A stretch of DNA of 64,000 nt from Firmicutes bacterium UBA5201 (GCA_002412775.1 DHVT01000028.1:165500-229499); one strand, 5' to 3'. Positions 44,170 to 53,054 are shown, counted from the stretch's first letter. Made by a program: numbers and translations. Notes: generated by a model from the sequence alone, not told the origin.

Positions 44170-45078
44170 TCAATCTTCTAATTTTTTGAGTTCGGCAAAG
44201 TCCACCGGAGCCGCATCAACTACAGGTTTTGGACCGGACGATGAATATCGGTTGACTTCGACGACTTTGATCAAATCCTTGTGATAGGAAACGAAGTCCT
44301 CGCTGAGTTCCTCTGGTTTTTCTTTGACAATATGTCTCACTTTCGCCTGCTCAAGCAAAATGTTGGTATCCACCACGTATGCGAGACCATCCGGCGTTTT
44401 GACCTTGTCGCCCCTGTTGGGCATTCCAACACGAATCTGTACATAGGTGTCATATTCGTATTTGAGGCAACACATCAACCTGCCGCAAAGTCCTGATATT
44501 TTAACCGGATTGAGCGATAAATTCTGATCTTTTGCCATTTTTATCGATACAGGTGCAAAGTCCCCAAGCCAACTGCCACAACAAATCTCTCGACCACATG
44601 GACCAAGGCCTTTGACCATTTTTGACTCGTCTCTGACACCAATCTGTCTGAGTTCAATTCGCGTTCTGAATATTGCGGCAAGGTCCTTGACCAATTCTCT
44701 GAAATCGATCCTACCATCTGCTGTAAAATAAAAAATCACTTTATTATTATCAAAAGTATACTCGACATCAATCAATTTCATGTCTAGCTCATGCGTTTTG
44801 ATCTTTTCTATACAAATCGAAAAAGCCTCTTTCGCCTTTTCCTTATTGGCAAGGTGGTTAGCATCGTCTTCAGCAGTCGATACTCTGAGTACAGGCTTGA
44901 GCGGACTTACAATCTGGTCCTCGGGAATATCCCTCTTACCTATGACACACTCACCATACTCTATGCCTCTAGCGGTTTCCACTATGACATGATTGTCTTT
45001 TTCAACAGCCACATCGCCTGGATCGAAATAGTAGATTTTGCCCGCTTTCTTAAATCTCACACCAACAACAGTGATCAT
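44170..45078 (-). CDS. PSP1-domain protein YaaT (RicT)
   Basis: The protein has 302 residues; start at 45078 behind AGGAGGAAAG. The PSP1 core has conserved Cys in GPCGREICCGSWLGDF and SGLCGRLMCCLKYEY, which in RicT-type proteins take part in Fe-S binding with RicA/RicF. YaaT/RicT links sporulation, competence and mRNA processing by RNase Y in Bacillus. It follows holB directly (8 nt), the classical arrangement. Confidence 0.9.
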   Translation of the reverse strand: MITVVGVRFKKAGKIYYFDPGDVAVEKDNHVIVETARGIEYGECVIGKRDIPEDQIVSPLKPVLRVSTAEDDANHLANKEKAKEAFSICIEKIKTHELDMKLIDVEYTFDNNKVIFYFTADGRIDFRELVKDLAAIFRTRIELRQIGVRDESKMVKGLGPCGREICCGSWLGDFAPVSIKMAKDQNLSLNPVKISGLCGRLMCCLKYEYDTYVQIRVGMPNRGDKVKTPDGLAYVVDTNILLEQAKVRHIVKEKPEELSEDFVSYHKDLIKVVEVNRYSSSGPKPVVDAAPVDFAELKKLED

Positions 45079-45086
45079 CTTTCCTC

Positions 45087-45950
45087 CTAGTCTTCTATGC
45101 AATGAAACAGCAGGTTATCTACTGTCAAATCAAAATTCATATTGTTTTTTATTTTTTGTTCCACGTGATCTATGGTCAAAATGAGTTCCACCATCTGTTT
45201 TCTGCTTAATTTGCCAGATGATTTCATCAATTGTCCTCTCTCTTCAAGTATAGAAAAATTAACTTCATGAATCAATTGTTTATTTTGGGTTTCCCTAAAA
45301 ATCATCAAATCTCTCAAAATAATTATAACTCTATTTAAAAATATGACAAACCTTTGCTTATCTTGTTTCGCATATGCACTAAACTCCAGTATTCTACCCA
45401 TATCCCGATTCTCGATACTTTGGATAAAATCAACTGCCTTATCGGTGATTTCGGGCGAATTGTCCGTTTCGGACTCACCGTCCAAATTGAATCCGAGGAC
45501 TTGGCATCTCGATTGGAGCGTTTCAAGCATACCTTCCAAGTTTTGGGTCAAGAACAGAAAAATCGCATACTCCGGTGGTTCTTCCAGAATTTTGAGCAGC
45601 CTGTTCTGAGCTGACTCTGTCATCAAATGCGATTGATGTATGATGGCAATTTTATGTTTGCTCTCATACGGTCTGATGAACATGTACTCCTGCAGCTCTT
45701 CCACTTGGGCATTCTTTATGGAAGCCCCATCCGGTGACACCACGTTCAGGTCAGGATGATTTTCGGAATTCACTTTTACACAAGACGAACAGGAATCACA
45801 TCCTGTGTGTTCCTGTTTGCATAAAATCATTTTTGCAATTGCTTTTGCAAATTGTAGATCCTCAGTTCCAGAAAATATATAGCTATGGGACAAACGGTTC
45901 TTCTTCAATGCATCAGTCAAAAACTGACGCTGGTTGTGAAACACATTCAT
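45087..45950 (-). CDS. holB: DNA polymerase III delta-prime subunit
   Basis: The protein has 287 residues. It has the delta-prime AAA+ layout: early LSHSYIFSGTE, a zinc module with Cys in CKQEHTGCDSCSSC, a DLNVVSPDG segment, and LKILEEPPEYAIFLFLTQN followed by LQSRCQ (sensor and Arg-finger region). It belongs to the clamp loader. It is 13 nt from darA and 8 nt from yaaT, one operon. Confidence 0.92.
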   Translation of the reverse strand: MNVFHNQRQFLTDALKKNRLSHSYIFSGTEDLQFAKAIAKMILCKQEHTGCDSCSSCVKVNSENHPDLNVVSPDGASIKNAQVEELQEYMFIRPYESKHKIAIIHQSHLMTESAQNRLLKILEEPPEYAIFLFLTQNLEGMLETLQSRCQVLGFNLDGESETDNSPEITDKAVDFIQSIENRDMGRILEFSAYAKQDKQRFVIFLNRVIIILRDLMIFRETQNKQLIHEVNFSILEERGQLMKSSGKLSRKQMVELILTIDHVEQKIKNNMNFDLTVDNLLFHCIED

Positions 45951-45963
45951 AGGTCTGATTCCT

Positions 45964-46287
45964 CTACAATTTCAAGTAATCTTCCACATCGATGACAAAA
46001 ACAGTGGCTCCGCCGACAGAAATCTCGAGCGGCATTCCCATGACACTATTGTCACCCATCAGTGAAGTCGTTGTGGTAATCTCTTTTCGAGTCTTACATG
46101 TGTCCTCGATGATCTTTGTGGCTTGCTCGACACGTACTTTTGGCGTACCGATAATCAAAGTCGTATTGCCCGATTTCAAAAATCCGCCTGTTGAAGCCAA
46201 TTTTGTGACACCGAAATCTTCAGCTGTCAATTTTTTAACCAATGTGTGAGCATCTTCGTCGTGGACAATTGCTATAATCAATTTCAT
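45964..46287 (-). CDS. darA: Cyclic-di-AMP receptor protein DarA (YaaQ/PstA)
   Basis: The protein has 107 residues, a PII-like fold. It starts MKLIIAIVHDEDAHTLVKKL and includes TKLASTGGFLKSGNTTLIIG, the ligand loop typical of YaaQ/DarA. Family members are trimeric c-di-AMP-binding proteins with unknown output. It heads the darA-holB-yaaT operon. The BusR-like regulator at 6.4-7.1 kb may share the messenger. Confidence 0.93.
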   Translation of the reverse strand: MKLIIAIVHDEDAHTLVKKLTAEDFGVTKLASTGGFLKSGNTTLIIGTPKVRVEQATKIIEDTCKTRKEITTTTSLMGDNSVMGMPLEISVGGATVFVIDVEDYLKL

Positions 46288-46310
46288 AATAACGCCTCCT
46301 CATGAGATTA

Positions 46311-46339
46311 TTATTATAAGTATACCACAAAAACGTCAA
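46311..46339 (-). promoter_or_regulatory. Possible promoter of darA-holB-yaaT
   Basis: -35 TTGACG (46334-46339), 17-bp spacer, -10 TAATAA (46311-46316) on the minus strand, overlapping the lepB stop codon region by a base or more. A TATAAT at shorter spacing is an alternative -10. Confidence 0.4.
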
Positions 46340-46900
46340 TTAATTCACGGTTCCCATTTTTTTGAGTGGCATAAATCTGAAAAGCACTTTGCCGATTATA
46401 TCTTCTTCATCGACGAGTCCCAGGTCTCTGGAGTCATAACTCACACTCCTGTTGTCACCCATCATGAAATACTTGCCTTCACCGACGACCATTGCCTCAA
46501 TGTCCTTGTTCGTGTTGGAATTGATATAGGGTTCCTCGAGCACTTTCCCGTTGACAGTCACAACACCACTGACGATTGAAATGGAATCTCCAGGCCCTGC
46601 AATGACCCTCTTGATGAGATTTTTTCGTTCGCCTTCCTTATGAAGGATTTTCTGTATGAAGTTGAGTCCCTCGTAATCCGCTTCCGTCAAAGTGAGCTGA
46701 GATTTAAAGGAAACGATGTCCCCTTGTTCGATAGAACCCACTTTCAACATGAAAAGCATATCCTTCTCAACTAGGGTCGGATACATCGAAGTATTGTAGA
46801 CGGTTGTTGTTCCAAAAAATATGTTGTATAGTAAAAAAACTACAAGAGTAATCAAAATGGCTTGACCCCATTCGAGCAACTCTTTTTTGATCTTATCCAT
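46340..46900 (-). CDS. lepB: Signal peptidase I
   Basis: The protein has 186 residues. One N-terminal membrane helix (about 12-32), catalytic Ser in NTSMYPTL (near 38) and Lys in IKRVIAGPGDSI (near 93), then MMGDNRSVSYDSRDLG are intact. It removes signal peptides from exported proteins on the outer membrane face. It lies 4 nt after the decarboxylase gene. Its position between speA-like and darA genes is where tmk often stands in other Bacillota. Confidence 0.95.
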   Translation of the reverse strand: MDKIKKELLEWGQAILITLVVFLLYNIFFGTTTVYNTSMYPTLVEKDMLFMLKVGSIEQGDIVSFKSQLTLTEADYEGLNFIQKILHKEGERKNLIKRVIAGPGDSISIVSGVVTVNGKVLEEPYINSNTNKDIEAMVVGEGKYFMMGDNRSVSYDSRDLGLVDEEDIIGKVLFRFMPLKKMGTVN

Positions 46901-46904
46901 GGTT

Positions 46905-48314
46905 TCACCTCAAAATATAGATTTCTTTCATTGTTTCCGGTACCAATCGGAGAGATTCTTTTATGATCCGCTCTCCGGGTACAATCACAGGAATACCTGG
47001 TGGATAAGGTATGACGTATTCTCCGGCAATTTGACCGATAGACTCACTCACGGGCACTTTGACACGCGCCATGTTTCTGGCTTCGTTTGCTTTATGAATG
47101 TGAACTCCTGGATCGGAAATGCTTTCATACACTTGTCCAAATGGTAGCCTCGCTTGATGGACCGGATGCGCTACTCTCAGTATGATTTCTGCGTCAATAT
47201 GTTCAAGTGCCATTTCAAGACGTTCAAAATCCTCGTCTTCATTGGCGATACTTGTTATCAAAAGACACATGTTTTTCGTTGCGTATTCCACCTGGATCCG
47301 GTGAACATTTCTCAATTGATCTGCCAGAATTTCGCAGTTCCAATGCTCATCATCGTAATAACCTGGTGCGATGGAAATAATGATTTTACTGATGTCCTGA
47401 TTTGCCAGATTGCAGCACTTCAAAGTTTTGAACCTTGACACTTCTTTATAGTATACTTCAATTCTTGCTTTCAGCCACTCGGCATACTCATGACCTTGAT
47501 CCTCTAAAACTCGGAGCATCCCATCAACCGATGCCATCATTACATAGGATGGGCTGCTGGTCTGAAGCACTTTTAGGTGCCAAAGAATTGTGTCCATCTG
47601 ATTGCCGCTCAACCTGCTTGTCTTTGAAAAATGAATACATGCGGTTTGGGTCATGGCTGGAAGCGTCTTGTGAAAACTTTGTACCACTATGTCCGCCCCG
47701 AGTTCAAGAGACGACCTGAATGGCCCGCCGAAGAGCTTCAAATGCGCACCATGTGCCTCGTCTACGATCACTACCATGCCGGCTTCATGACAAGCTTTGA
47801 TCAACTCTTCAATCGGATAGCAGATGCCCTCGTACGTGGGGTAGGTCAACACGCAGACTTTTGGTGCTCTCATGTTCTTGATCCTGTCGTTCAACTTTTG
47901 ACTGTCGATCCCAATCGGGATGCCGAGACGATCGTCGAACTCAGGCGCAATAAAATAGGGTTTTAGACCTTGCAGTTCAACGGCATTGTACACGGATTGA
48001 TGTGCATTGCGGTTGATGAGGATTTCATCTCCTCTTTGGGTTGCACCCATTATGGCGGATATCAATCCGACAGTACTGCCTCCCACAAGAATCTCACTCA
48101 TCTGAGAACCGTAATACTCTGAGATTGCGATTTTCGTATCCAGTATACACGATTCGGAATAGTGTAAATTGTCCGCACCCGGTATTTCGGTAATATCATA
48201 GGCTAAAAACAGCTTTAGTGACTCACCGATCAATCTCCCGCCTTTATGCCCAGGCATATGAAAAGAAGTCAGCCTCTCGTTGTTGATACTTTCAAGTGCC
48301 TCCAGTAAACGCAT
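46905..48314 (-). CDS. PLP-dependent Orn/Lys/Arg decarboxylase family protein (YaaO-like)
   Basis: The protein has 469 residues. The N-terminal SFHMPGHKGGRL is the family opening. Aldolase-fold PLP motifs are VDEAHGAHL and the Schiff-base Lys in VQSFHKTLPAMTQTA. The C-terminal PYPPGIPVIVPGE is typical. The short version matches YaaO rather than the long inducible enzymes. It may produce polyamines or cadaverine; the substrate is unassigned. It precedes lepB and follows a 53-aa membrane protein. Confidence 0.9.
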   Translation of the reverse strand: MRLLEALESINNERLTSFHMPGHKGGRLIGESLKLFLAYDITEIPGADNLHYSESCILDTKIAISEYYGSQMSEILVGGSTVGLISAIMGATQRGDEILINRNAHQSVYNAVELQGLKPYFIAPEFDDRLGIPIGIDSQKLNDRIKNMRAPKVCVLTYPTYEGICYPIEELIKACHEAGMVVIVDEAHGAHLKLFGGPFRSSLELGADIVVQSFHKTLPAMTQTACIHFSKTSRLSGNQMDTILWHLKVLQTSSPSYVMMASVDGMLRVLEDQGHEYAEWLKARIEVYYKEVSRFKTLKCCNLANQDISKIIISIAPGYYDDEHWNCEILADQLRNVHRIQVEYATKNMCLLITSIANEDEDFERLEMALEHIDAEIILRVAHPVHQARLPFGQVYESISDPGVHIHKANEARNMARVKVPVSESIGQIAGEYVIPYPPGIPVIVPGERIIKESLRLVPETMKEIYILR

Positions 48315-48331
48315 ATAATCCTCGTGAGCTC

Positions 48332-48493
48332 CTAACGCTTTTTTTTCTTTTTATGCTCTGCAATTGCAGTCACATTCTTAGACTTTGCGATATAGTATTT
48401 TCGATCTCTGAAAAGGTCCACTCCCGCATAGAATAGGATCAGTGTGAATACAATCAGTACGACTCCTACTAAAATCCATTCGATTATCGACAT
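48332..48493 (-). CDS. Small single-span membrane protein (53 aa)
   Basis: An ORF below the usual length cut-off. It starts at 48493 (MSIIEWILVGVVLIV) with GAGGT close upstream and ends just before the decarboxylase gene. An N-terminal membrane helix (about 5-24) is followed by a basic cytoplasmic tail ending in KKKKKR. It fills the gap between serS (8 nt) and the decarboxylase gene (17 nt) in the same direction, which supports it being real. No family is recognised. Confidence 0.65.
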   Translation of the reverse strand: MSIIEWILVGVVLIVFTLILFYAGVDLFRDRKYYIAKSKNVTAIAEHKKKKKR

Positions 48494-48501
48494 GCCTACC
48501 T

Positions 48502-49776
48502 CTATTTTATCACAGTTTTCCCACCAAAGTAAGGCTGAAGAACTTTTGGTATCTCAACACTGCCGTCCGCGTTCTGATAATTCTCAAGGATTGCTGCGAC
48601 AGTCCTGCCTACGGCAAGTCCAGAACCATTGAGGGTATGGACAAAATTGACTTTTTTGGTCTCTGCATCTCTGTATCGGATGCCCGCACGTCGTGCCTGG
48701 AAATCCTCAAAATTGGAACAGCTTGAAATCTCCTTGTAGGCTTCATAGCTTGGAAGCCACACTTCTATATCATAGGTCATCGCAGAACTGAAACCTACGT
48801 CACCACTGCATAATCTCACTACTCGGTATGGCAACTCCAAGCGCTTTAATACTTCTTCGGCATGATTGGTTAATTTTTCCAGTTCCTCATAAGAATCTTC
48901 CGGTTTTACGAACTTGACCATTTCCACTTTATTGAATTGATGTTGGCGGATCACTCCACGAGTGTCTCTACCAGCAGAACCGGCTTCTTTTCTGAAACAT
49001 GGCGTATAAGCGGTATGATTGATCGGAAGAGCCACTTCCTCAAGGATTTCACCTCTGTAAAGATTCGTCACAGGCACTTCAGCCGTCGGAACCAGGAAAA
49101 AGTCCTTAGATGGAATGTGAAACATGTCATCTTCGAATTTTGGCAATTGACCGGTACCCGTCATAGAATCGCGATTGACCATAAATGGTGGTAAAATTTC
49201 AGTATAGCCGTGTTCATCGATATGCAGATCGAGCATGAAATTGATCAAAGCCCTTTCCAGCTTGGCGCCCATCCCTTTCAGTACAGTAAAACGCGTACCG
49301 GTTATTTTTGTGGCGCGTTCAAAATCGAGAATATCCAGTGTCACTCCGATATCCCAGTGCGCTTTTGCTTCGAAATCAAATGTTCTAGGTGTTCCGACCA
49401 AACGGATCACTGGATTGTCATGGTCATCTTCACCAATCGGCGTATCTGCTTTAAGTGTGTTTGGAACTTCCATGATCATTTCATTTAGTGCTTCTTCAAC
49501 AACTTTCACTTTGGCGTCAAGTTCCTTGATGGTATCAGAGAGTTCTTTCATCTCGGCAAAGAGCGCATCAGTGTCCTCGCCGGCTTTCTTTTTCATCGGA
49601 ATTTCCTTAGACATCTTGTTCTGTTTGCTTTTCAGGTCTTCGACCTCGCCGATCAAGACACGTCTTTCCTCATCCTTTTCTTTGATGAGTGGCAAACCGT
49701 AGTCGCCTTTTCCCCTTAATTTCAATAGAGCTTCCACCGTATCGTATTCACTTCTGATTCTTTTAAGATCCAACAT
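48502..49776 (-). CDS. serS: Seryl-tRNA synthetase
   Basis: The protein has 424 residues. The N-terminal coiled-coil arm (about 30-100) binds the tRNA-Ser long arm. Class II motifs 2 and 3 are seen as CFRKEAGSAGRDTRGVIRQHQFNKVE and LNGSGLAVGRTVAAILENYQ. A T-box leader with UCC specifier lies upstream. First gene of serS-small membrane protein-decarboxylase-lepB. Confidence 0.97.
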   Translation of the reverse strand: MLDLKRIRSEYDTVEALLKLRGKGDYGLPLIKEKDEERRVLIGEVEDLKSKQNKMSKEIPMKKKAGEDTDALFAEMKELSDTIKELDAKVKVVEEALNEMIMEVPNTLKADTPIGEDDHDNPVIRLVGTPRTFDFEAKAHWDIGVTLDILDFERATKITGTRFTVLKGMGAKLERALINFMLDLHIDEHGYTEILPPFMVNRDSMTGTGQLPKFEDDMFHIPSKDFFLVPTAEVPVTNLYRGEILEEVALPINHTAYTPCFRKEAGSAGRDTRGVIRQHQFNKVEMVKFVKPEDSYEELEKLTNHAEEVLKRLELPYRVVRLCSGDVGFSSAMTYDIEVWLPSYEAYKEISSCSNFEDFQARRAGIRYRDAETKKVNFVHTLNGSGLAVGRTVAAILENYQNADGSVEIPKVLQPYFGGKTVIK

Positions 49777-49805
49777 AACATACCTCCATGATTTTAATCA
49801 AAAAA

Positions 49806-50030
49806 TACAAAAAACTCCTCATCCCATGAAGGGACGAGAAGTTAACCCGCGTTGCCACCCTAGTTGGTATTTTCATACCCACTCGATCAAGTTATCGCCT
49901 TGAATACGTTTAGCATTACCTAAAAACTCCGAGGCGGATTCAATACCCCCTGAAACTGATTTTCACCAACCATCAGCTCTCTTCATTCCGGGAAAGAATT
50001 TACTGTTCCTCATCATAGTCCATATCGATT
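49806..50030 (-). promoter_or_regulatory. T-box riboswitch (Ser) of serS
   Basis: The T-box AGGGTGGCAACGCGGGTT is on the minus strand at 49843-49862, followed by a terminator hairpin (CTCGTCCCTTCATGGGATGAG then TTTTTTG). Stem I carries GAATCCGCC with specifier UCC (Ser) at 49936-49938. Confidence 0.93.
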
Positions 50031-50036
50031 TCAATC

Positions 50037-50065
50037 ATTATAACGCAAATCGGTTGTATCGTCAA
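50037..50065 (-). promoter_or_regulatory. Promoter of the serS T-box transcript
   Basis: -35 TTGACG (50060-50065), 17-bp spacer, -10 TATAAT (50037-50042) on the minus strand, directly after the stop of the sigma-4-like gene. Confidence 0.75.
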
Positions 50066-50066
50066 C

Positions 50067-50315
50067 TTAAACCTCGTTTTCAATCCACTTGTGTTTCTTG
50101 AGTATGTTGAATACTTTGTTGTCGATTCGAATCAATTCCATTTTAAGTCGCTTTGCCGGAATTTTGGCTTCCTTTACAATCGATTTTGGTTCCATTCTTG
50201 TGCATTTGATGCCGTAGTGGAGCTTGAAGATCTGCTCGGCTTTGGAATCAAAAACGGCTTCTGCCAATATCTCTTCCAATTTTTCATTTACGATCTTAAG
50301 TATTTCCGGATTCAA
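50067..50315 (-). CDS. Small protein resembling sigma factor region 4 (82 aa)
   Basis: The gene overlaps the murI end by 4 bases (ATGA) and is clearly co-translated. The sequence AEQIFKLHYGI, then EPKSIVKEAKIPAKRLKMELIRIDNKVFNIL, recalls the region 4 helix-turn-helix of sigma-70 proteins (LRYGL...IA..LGIS..RV...E). The rest of a sigma factor is missing, so it is more likely a small DNA- or RNA-polymerase-binding protein than a sigma. The similarity is visual and only partial. Confidence 0.6.
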   Translation of the reverse strand: MNPEILKIVNEKLEEILAEAVFDSKAEQIFKLHYGIKCTRMEPKSIVKEAKIPAKRLKMELIRIDNKVFNILKKHKWIENEV

Positions 50316-51091
50316 AACTCATCCCTCGTTTCAAGCCAATTGAACATCTCATAGGATTTTTCCACAAAGAGCTCAGATTTGGTGTTTAGTATTTCTACGG
50401 AACCCGCTTTGGGTTGGTCATTCAACCAATTGTGGGACTCCAGTAAATTTTTCAGCTGTAATGCGGTGCCCATGTTGCCGTCAAAAATCTCCACTTTGTC
50501 TTTGTAATGTGTCCTGATATAAGGCTTTAAGAATATGAAATGAGTACATCCAAGGACGACTGCTTCAATCTTTTCAGTGACTTTATTTAAAAAACCGTCG
50601 ACTTCCTTTTGCACACGATCTGTATCGGACATGTGGTTTTCCACGAGTTCCACCCATTCCGGTGCCGGCATCTTTATTATGCGGTAACCTTCCTCCAAAC
50701 TTTCCACCAACTGTTGGAACTTCTCTTCCTTTAAAGTCATTTCCGTGGCAAGAACGAGCACTTTGCCTTCAGTCTGTCTGAGAGCCGGTTTTATGGCGGG
50801 TTCCATCCCTATTATCGGGATATCATAAGTCGACCTTAGTTCGTTCACTGCCGCACTCGTCGCAGTGTTGCATGCAATGACAATCGCTTTGACATCGTTT
50901 GAGATCAACGTGTTGCACACCTGTTTGGAAAGATCCAAAACCTCTGACTTTTCCTTTGTGCCATAAGGTGCATTTTTCGAATCTCCGATATAGATCAAAG
51001 ACTCATTCGGCATGATCTGCCTTATTGTATGTAGAACCGACAATCCACCCAGTCCCGAATCAAATACACCGATTTTGCTGAATTTATCCAT
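50312..51091 (-). CDS. murI: Glutamate racemase
   Basis: The protein has 259 residues; start at 51091 (MDKFSKIGVFDSGLGG); an in-frame ATG at 51106 has poorer spacing. Both catalytic Cys are seen: IACNTATSAAV (near 73) and LGCTHFIFLKP (near 184), along with YIGDSKNAPYG. It supplies D-glutamate for peptidoglycan. Overlaps the next small gene by 4 bases. Confidence 0.95.
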   Translation of the reverse strand: MDKFSKIGVFDSGLGGLSVLHTIRQIMPNESLIYIGDSKNAPYGTKEKSEVLDLSKQVCNTLISNDVKAIVIACNTATSAAVNELRSTYDIPIIGMEPAIKPALRQTEGKVLVLATEMTLKEEKFQQLVESLEEGYRIIKMPAPEWVELVENHMSDTDRVQKEVDGFLNKVTEKIEAVVLGCTHFIFLKPYIRTHYKDKVEIFDGNMGTALQLKNLLESHNWLNDQPKAGSVEILNTKSELFVEKSYEMFNWLETRDEF

Positions 51092-51137
51092 TCTTAAAAT
51101 CACCATTCCTTTTCATGCACCATTATAACACATCCAA

Positions 51138-51166
51138 TTGCCAACATAAACATAGTTTTGTATAAT
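51138..51166 (+). promoter_or_regulatory. Promoter of the 57-aa Cys-containing gene
   Basis: -35 TTGCCA (51138-51143), 17-bp spacer, consensus -10 TATAAT (51161-51166). Confidence 0.7.
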
Positions 51167-51194
51167 TGAAGTAGGCACAGATCAGGAGGTCATT

Positions 51195-51368
51195 ATGGAA
51201 AGTGAGCGAATAGATTGCAGAAAATGCATTCACTATTATGTCACATGGGATCCAACAAATCCAATGGGTTGCCGTCTTTTCGGATTCAAGTCCAAGCAAA
51301 TGCCATCGGAAGTCGTCAGAAAATCGTCAGGAGAGTCCTGTAAAGGGTTTCAACCAAAGAAAAAATAA
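51195..51368 (+). CDS. Small Cys-containing conserved protein (57 aa)
   Basis: Start at 51195 with AGGAGG 7 nt upstream. The sequence CRKCIHYYVTWDPTNPMGC, then ...SGESCKGFQPK, has four Cys that could bind a zinc or iron ion. This type of short protein is widespread in Bacillota and proteobacteria and is often mislabelled uracil-DNA glycosylase. No enzyme domain is present. It has its own promoter and terminator. Confidence 0.8.
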   Translation: MESERIDCRKCIHYYVTWDPTNPMGCRLFGFKSKQMPSEVVRKSSGESCKGFQPKKK

Positions 51369-51404
51369 ATGCCCGTTCAATTGGAACATTGATCGGGCAT
51401 TTTT
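51369..51404. terminator. Bidirectional terminator
   Basis: ATGCCCGTTCAAT and ATTGATCGGGCAT form a 13-bp stem with one wobble, followed by TTTTCC on the + strand and TTATTTTTTC on the minus strand, serving both the 57-aa gene and the convergent EIIC gene. Confidence 0.85.
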
Positions 51405-51423
51405 CCGCGATGCAAACAACGCT

Positions 51424-52452
51424 CTATTTGTTACCCGATAGCAACATGTCTCCAGGTTTGATCCATTCCTTTTTTCTCATCCATTCGCTGATGACAAGAG
51501 CGATTACAGCAGGTAAGATAAAATGCATCACTGCAATAATGAGTAAAAACGTTGTCAAAGCCATTTTGTCTCCCATTGCGGCGTAAGCGCCGAATTGTCC
51601 AACGAGACCACTGGTTCCCATTCCGGCACCGATGCTGTTGCTTTCCATTTTCAGTAGAGTCGTGCTTACAGGACCAAGCAGCGCACTGGCGATAATCGGG
51701 GGGATCCATATTTTTGGATTCTTGATGATGTTCGGAACCTGTAGCATGGATGTTCCAAGACCTTGGGCAATAGCGCCACCCATGCCATTTTCCCTATAGC
51801 TGATTGTTGCAAAACCGATCATTTGACAAGCACAACCGACCAGTGAGGCACCAGCCGCAATTCCTGAAAGTCCCATGGATATGGCAAGTGCGGCACTGCT
51901 GATGGGAAGCGTGAGAACCATGCCCATGACAACCGCCAAAATTATACCCATTGGTATAGGCTGAAGTACTGTCGCAGCGTTGATCAAGCCTCCAAAAGCT
52001 TTCATAAACCCTGCGATTACAGGACTCAATGTCACACCGACAAGACCACCTACGATAATCGTAAGCGCTGGAACAACCACAATATCCACTTTTGTCTTGC
52101 CCGCAATGACCTTGGAAAATTCTGCTGCTGCGAGCCCTGCAATGAATGCGCCCATAGGTTCACCGATACCGATTACCATTTGACCGGTCTCGATCACTTT
52201 TACACTTCCCGCACCGATTGCACCAGCAACCACCGAAGCGAATATTCCGAGCGGTGAGGCTCCCACACTATAAGCGACTGCCGCTCCAATTGCCGGTCCC
52301 ATGAGCACCTGAGCCACACTTCCGAAAGTGACCAACAGCTGAATGCCTGTCAACTCACCGATTTGCTTTAGGATCAGCCCGATGATCAATGATGCAAAAA
52401 GACCGAGTGCCATTCCATTCAATGTTTTCGTAAAATACTGTCTAATTTTCAT
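51424..52452 (-). CDS. PTS_EIIC_2-type membrane permease
   Basis: The protein has 342 residues with about ten hydrophobic helices. The first 25 residues (QYFTKTLNGMALGLFASLIIG) and glycine-rich helices match the PTS_EIIC_2 family (PF13303). The conserved motif GIGEPMGAFIAGL is seen near residue 93. No EIIA, EIIB, HPr or sugar enzyme gene is near, so it may be a stand-alone transporter of unknown substrate. It lies next to niaR but has its own terminator-separated start. Confidence 0.78.
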   Translation of the reverse strand: MKIRQYFTKTLNGMALGLFASLIIGLILKQIGELTGIQLLVTFGSVAQVLMGPAIGAAVAYSVGASPLGIFASVVAGAIGAGSVKVIETGQMVIGIGEPMGAFIAGLAAAEFSKVIAGKTKVDIVVVPALTIIVGGLVGVTLSPVIAGFMKAFGGLINAATVLQPIPMGIILAVVMGMVLTLPISSAALAISMGLSGIAAGASLVGCACQMIGFATISYRENGMGGAIAQGLGTSMLQVPNIIKNPKIWIPPIIASALLGPVSTTLLKMESNSIGAGMGTSGLVGQFGAYAAMGDKMALTTFLLIIAVMHFILPAVIALVISEWMRKKEWIKPGDMLLSGNK

Positions 52453-52506
52453 ATTTCATTATCCCCTTTATTAATGAGTATACAAATGTCTTGTCATATA
52501 GCGCCT

Positions 52507-52533
52507 TAAAAAAGAGGGGACATTTCCCCCCCT
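52507..52533 (-). terminator. Terminator after niaR
   Basis: On the minus strand a GGGG / CCCC stem (GGGGGGGAAATGTCCCCTC) is followed by TTTTTTAAGG. Confidence 0.7.
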
Positions 52534-52541
52534 GCAACACA

Positions 52542-53054
52542 TTATTCCACAAAACCCTTAGCTCTCAGTTCATCCATGATCAATCTAAAAACCTTTTCAC
52601 TTGGTACTTCTATCGTGTGTATATGGTCTCCTTGTGTCAAAATGGAGAGCGGATTCGCATTCGACTCCCTGACCCGATCCAGAAATTTATCGACATCCTC
52701 TTTGCTGGAAATATGTAATGTGCCCACAATCTCACCATAAACAGGATGCTCAACAATGACATCGATGATTTTACCACCGTACTCCACAATGATATCAAGC
52801 TCTTCCTCCATGTTCTCAAAACCGTTGTGTTTTGAGACGAAGGTTTTGATCAAATGAGATGACTTTTTCAGTTTTGGGATCAAATACCCGTTGGACGTCG
52901 CCATGACATGTAGTCCGGATGCTCTGATGATGGCAATGTCCTGAACGATGACTTGTCTTGAAACATCAAAGGTTTCAGCCAATTCAGATCCTGTAATTGG
53001 CCTGTCGGAATCTTCCAATTGCTTGATGATGGCTTTTCTTCTAAACTCTGACAT
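52542..53054 (-). CDS. niaR: NiaR-type NAD-biosynthesis repressor (HTH_11 + 3H domain)
   Basis: The protein has 170 residues. A winged helix (about 3-60, GSELAETFDVSRQVIVQDIAIIRASG) is followed by the 3H domain (about 75-165) with the family's His residues in VEHPVYGEI and LTQGDHIHTIE. NiaR represses nicotinate uptake and salvage genes when nicotinic acid is abundant. It forms a two-gene unit with the GntR gene upstream (14-nt gap); no nad genes are in the window. Confidence 0.9.
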   Translation of the reverse strand: MSEFRRKAIIKQLEDSDRPITGSELAETFDVSRQVIVQDIAIIRASGLHVMATSNGYLIPKLKKSSHLIKTFVSKHNGFENMEEELDIIVEYGGKIIDVIVEHPVYGEIVGTLHISSKEDVDKFLDRVRESNANPLSILTQGDHIHTIEVPSEKVFRLIMDELRAKGFVE

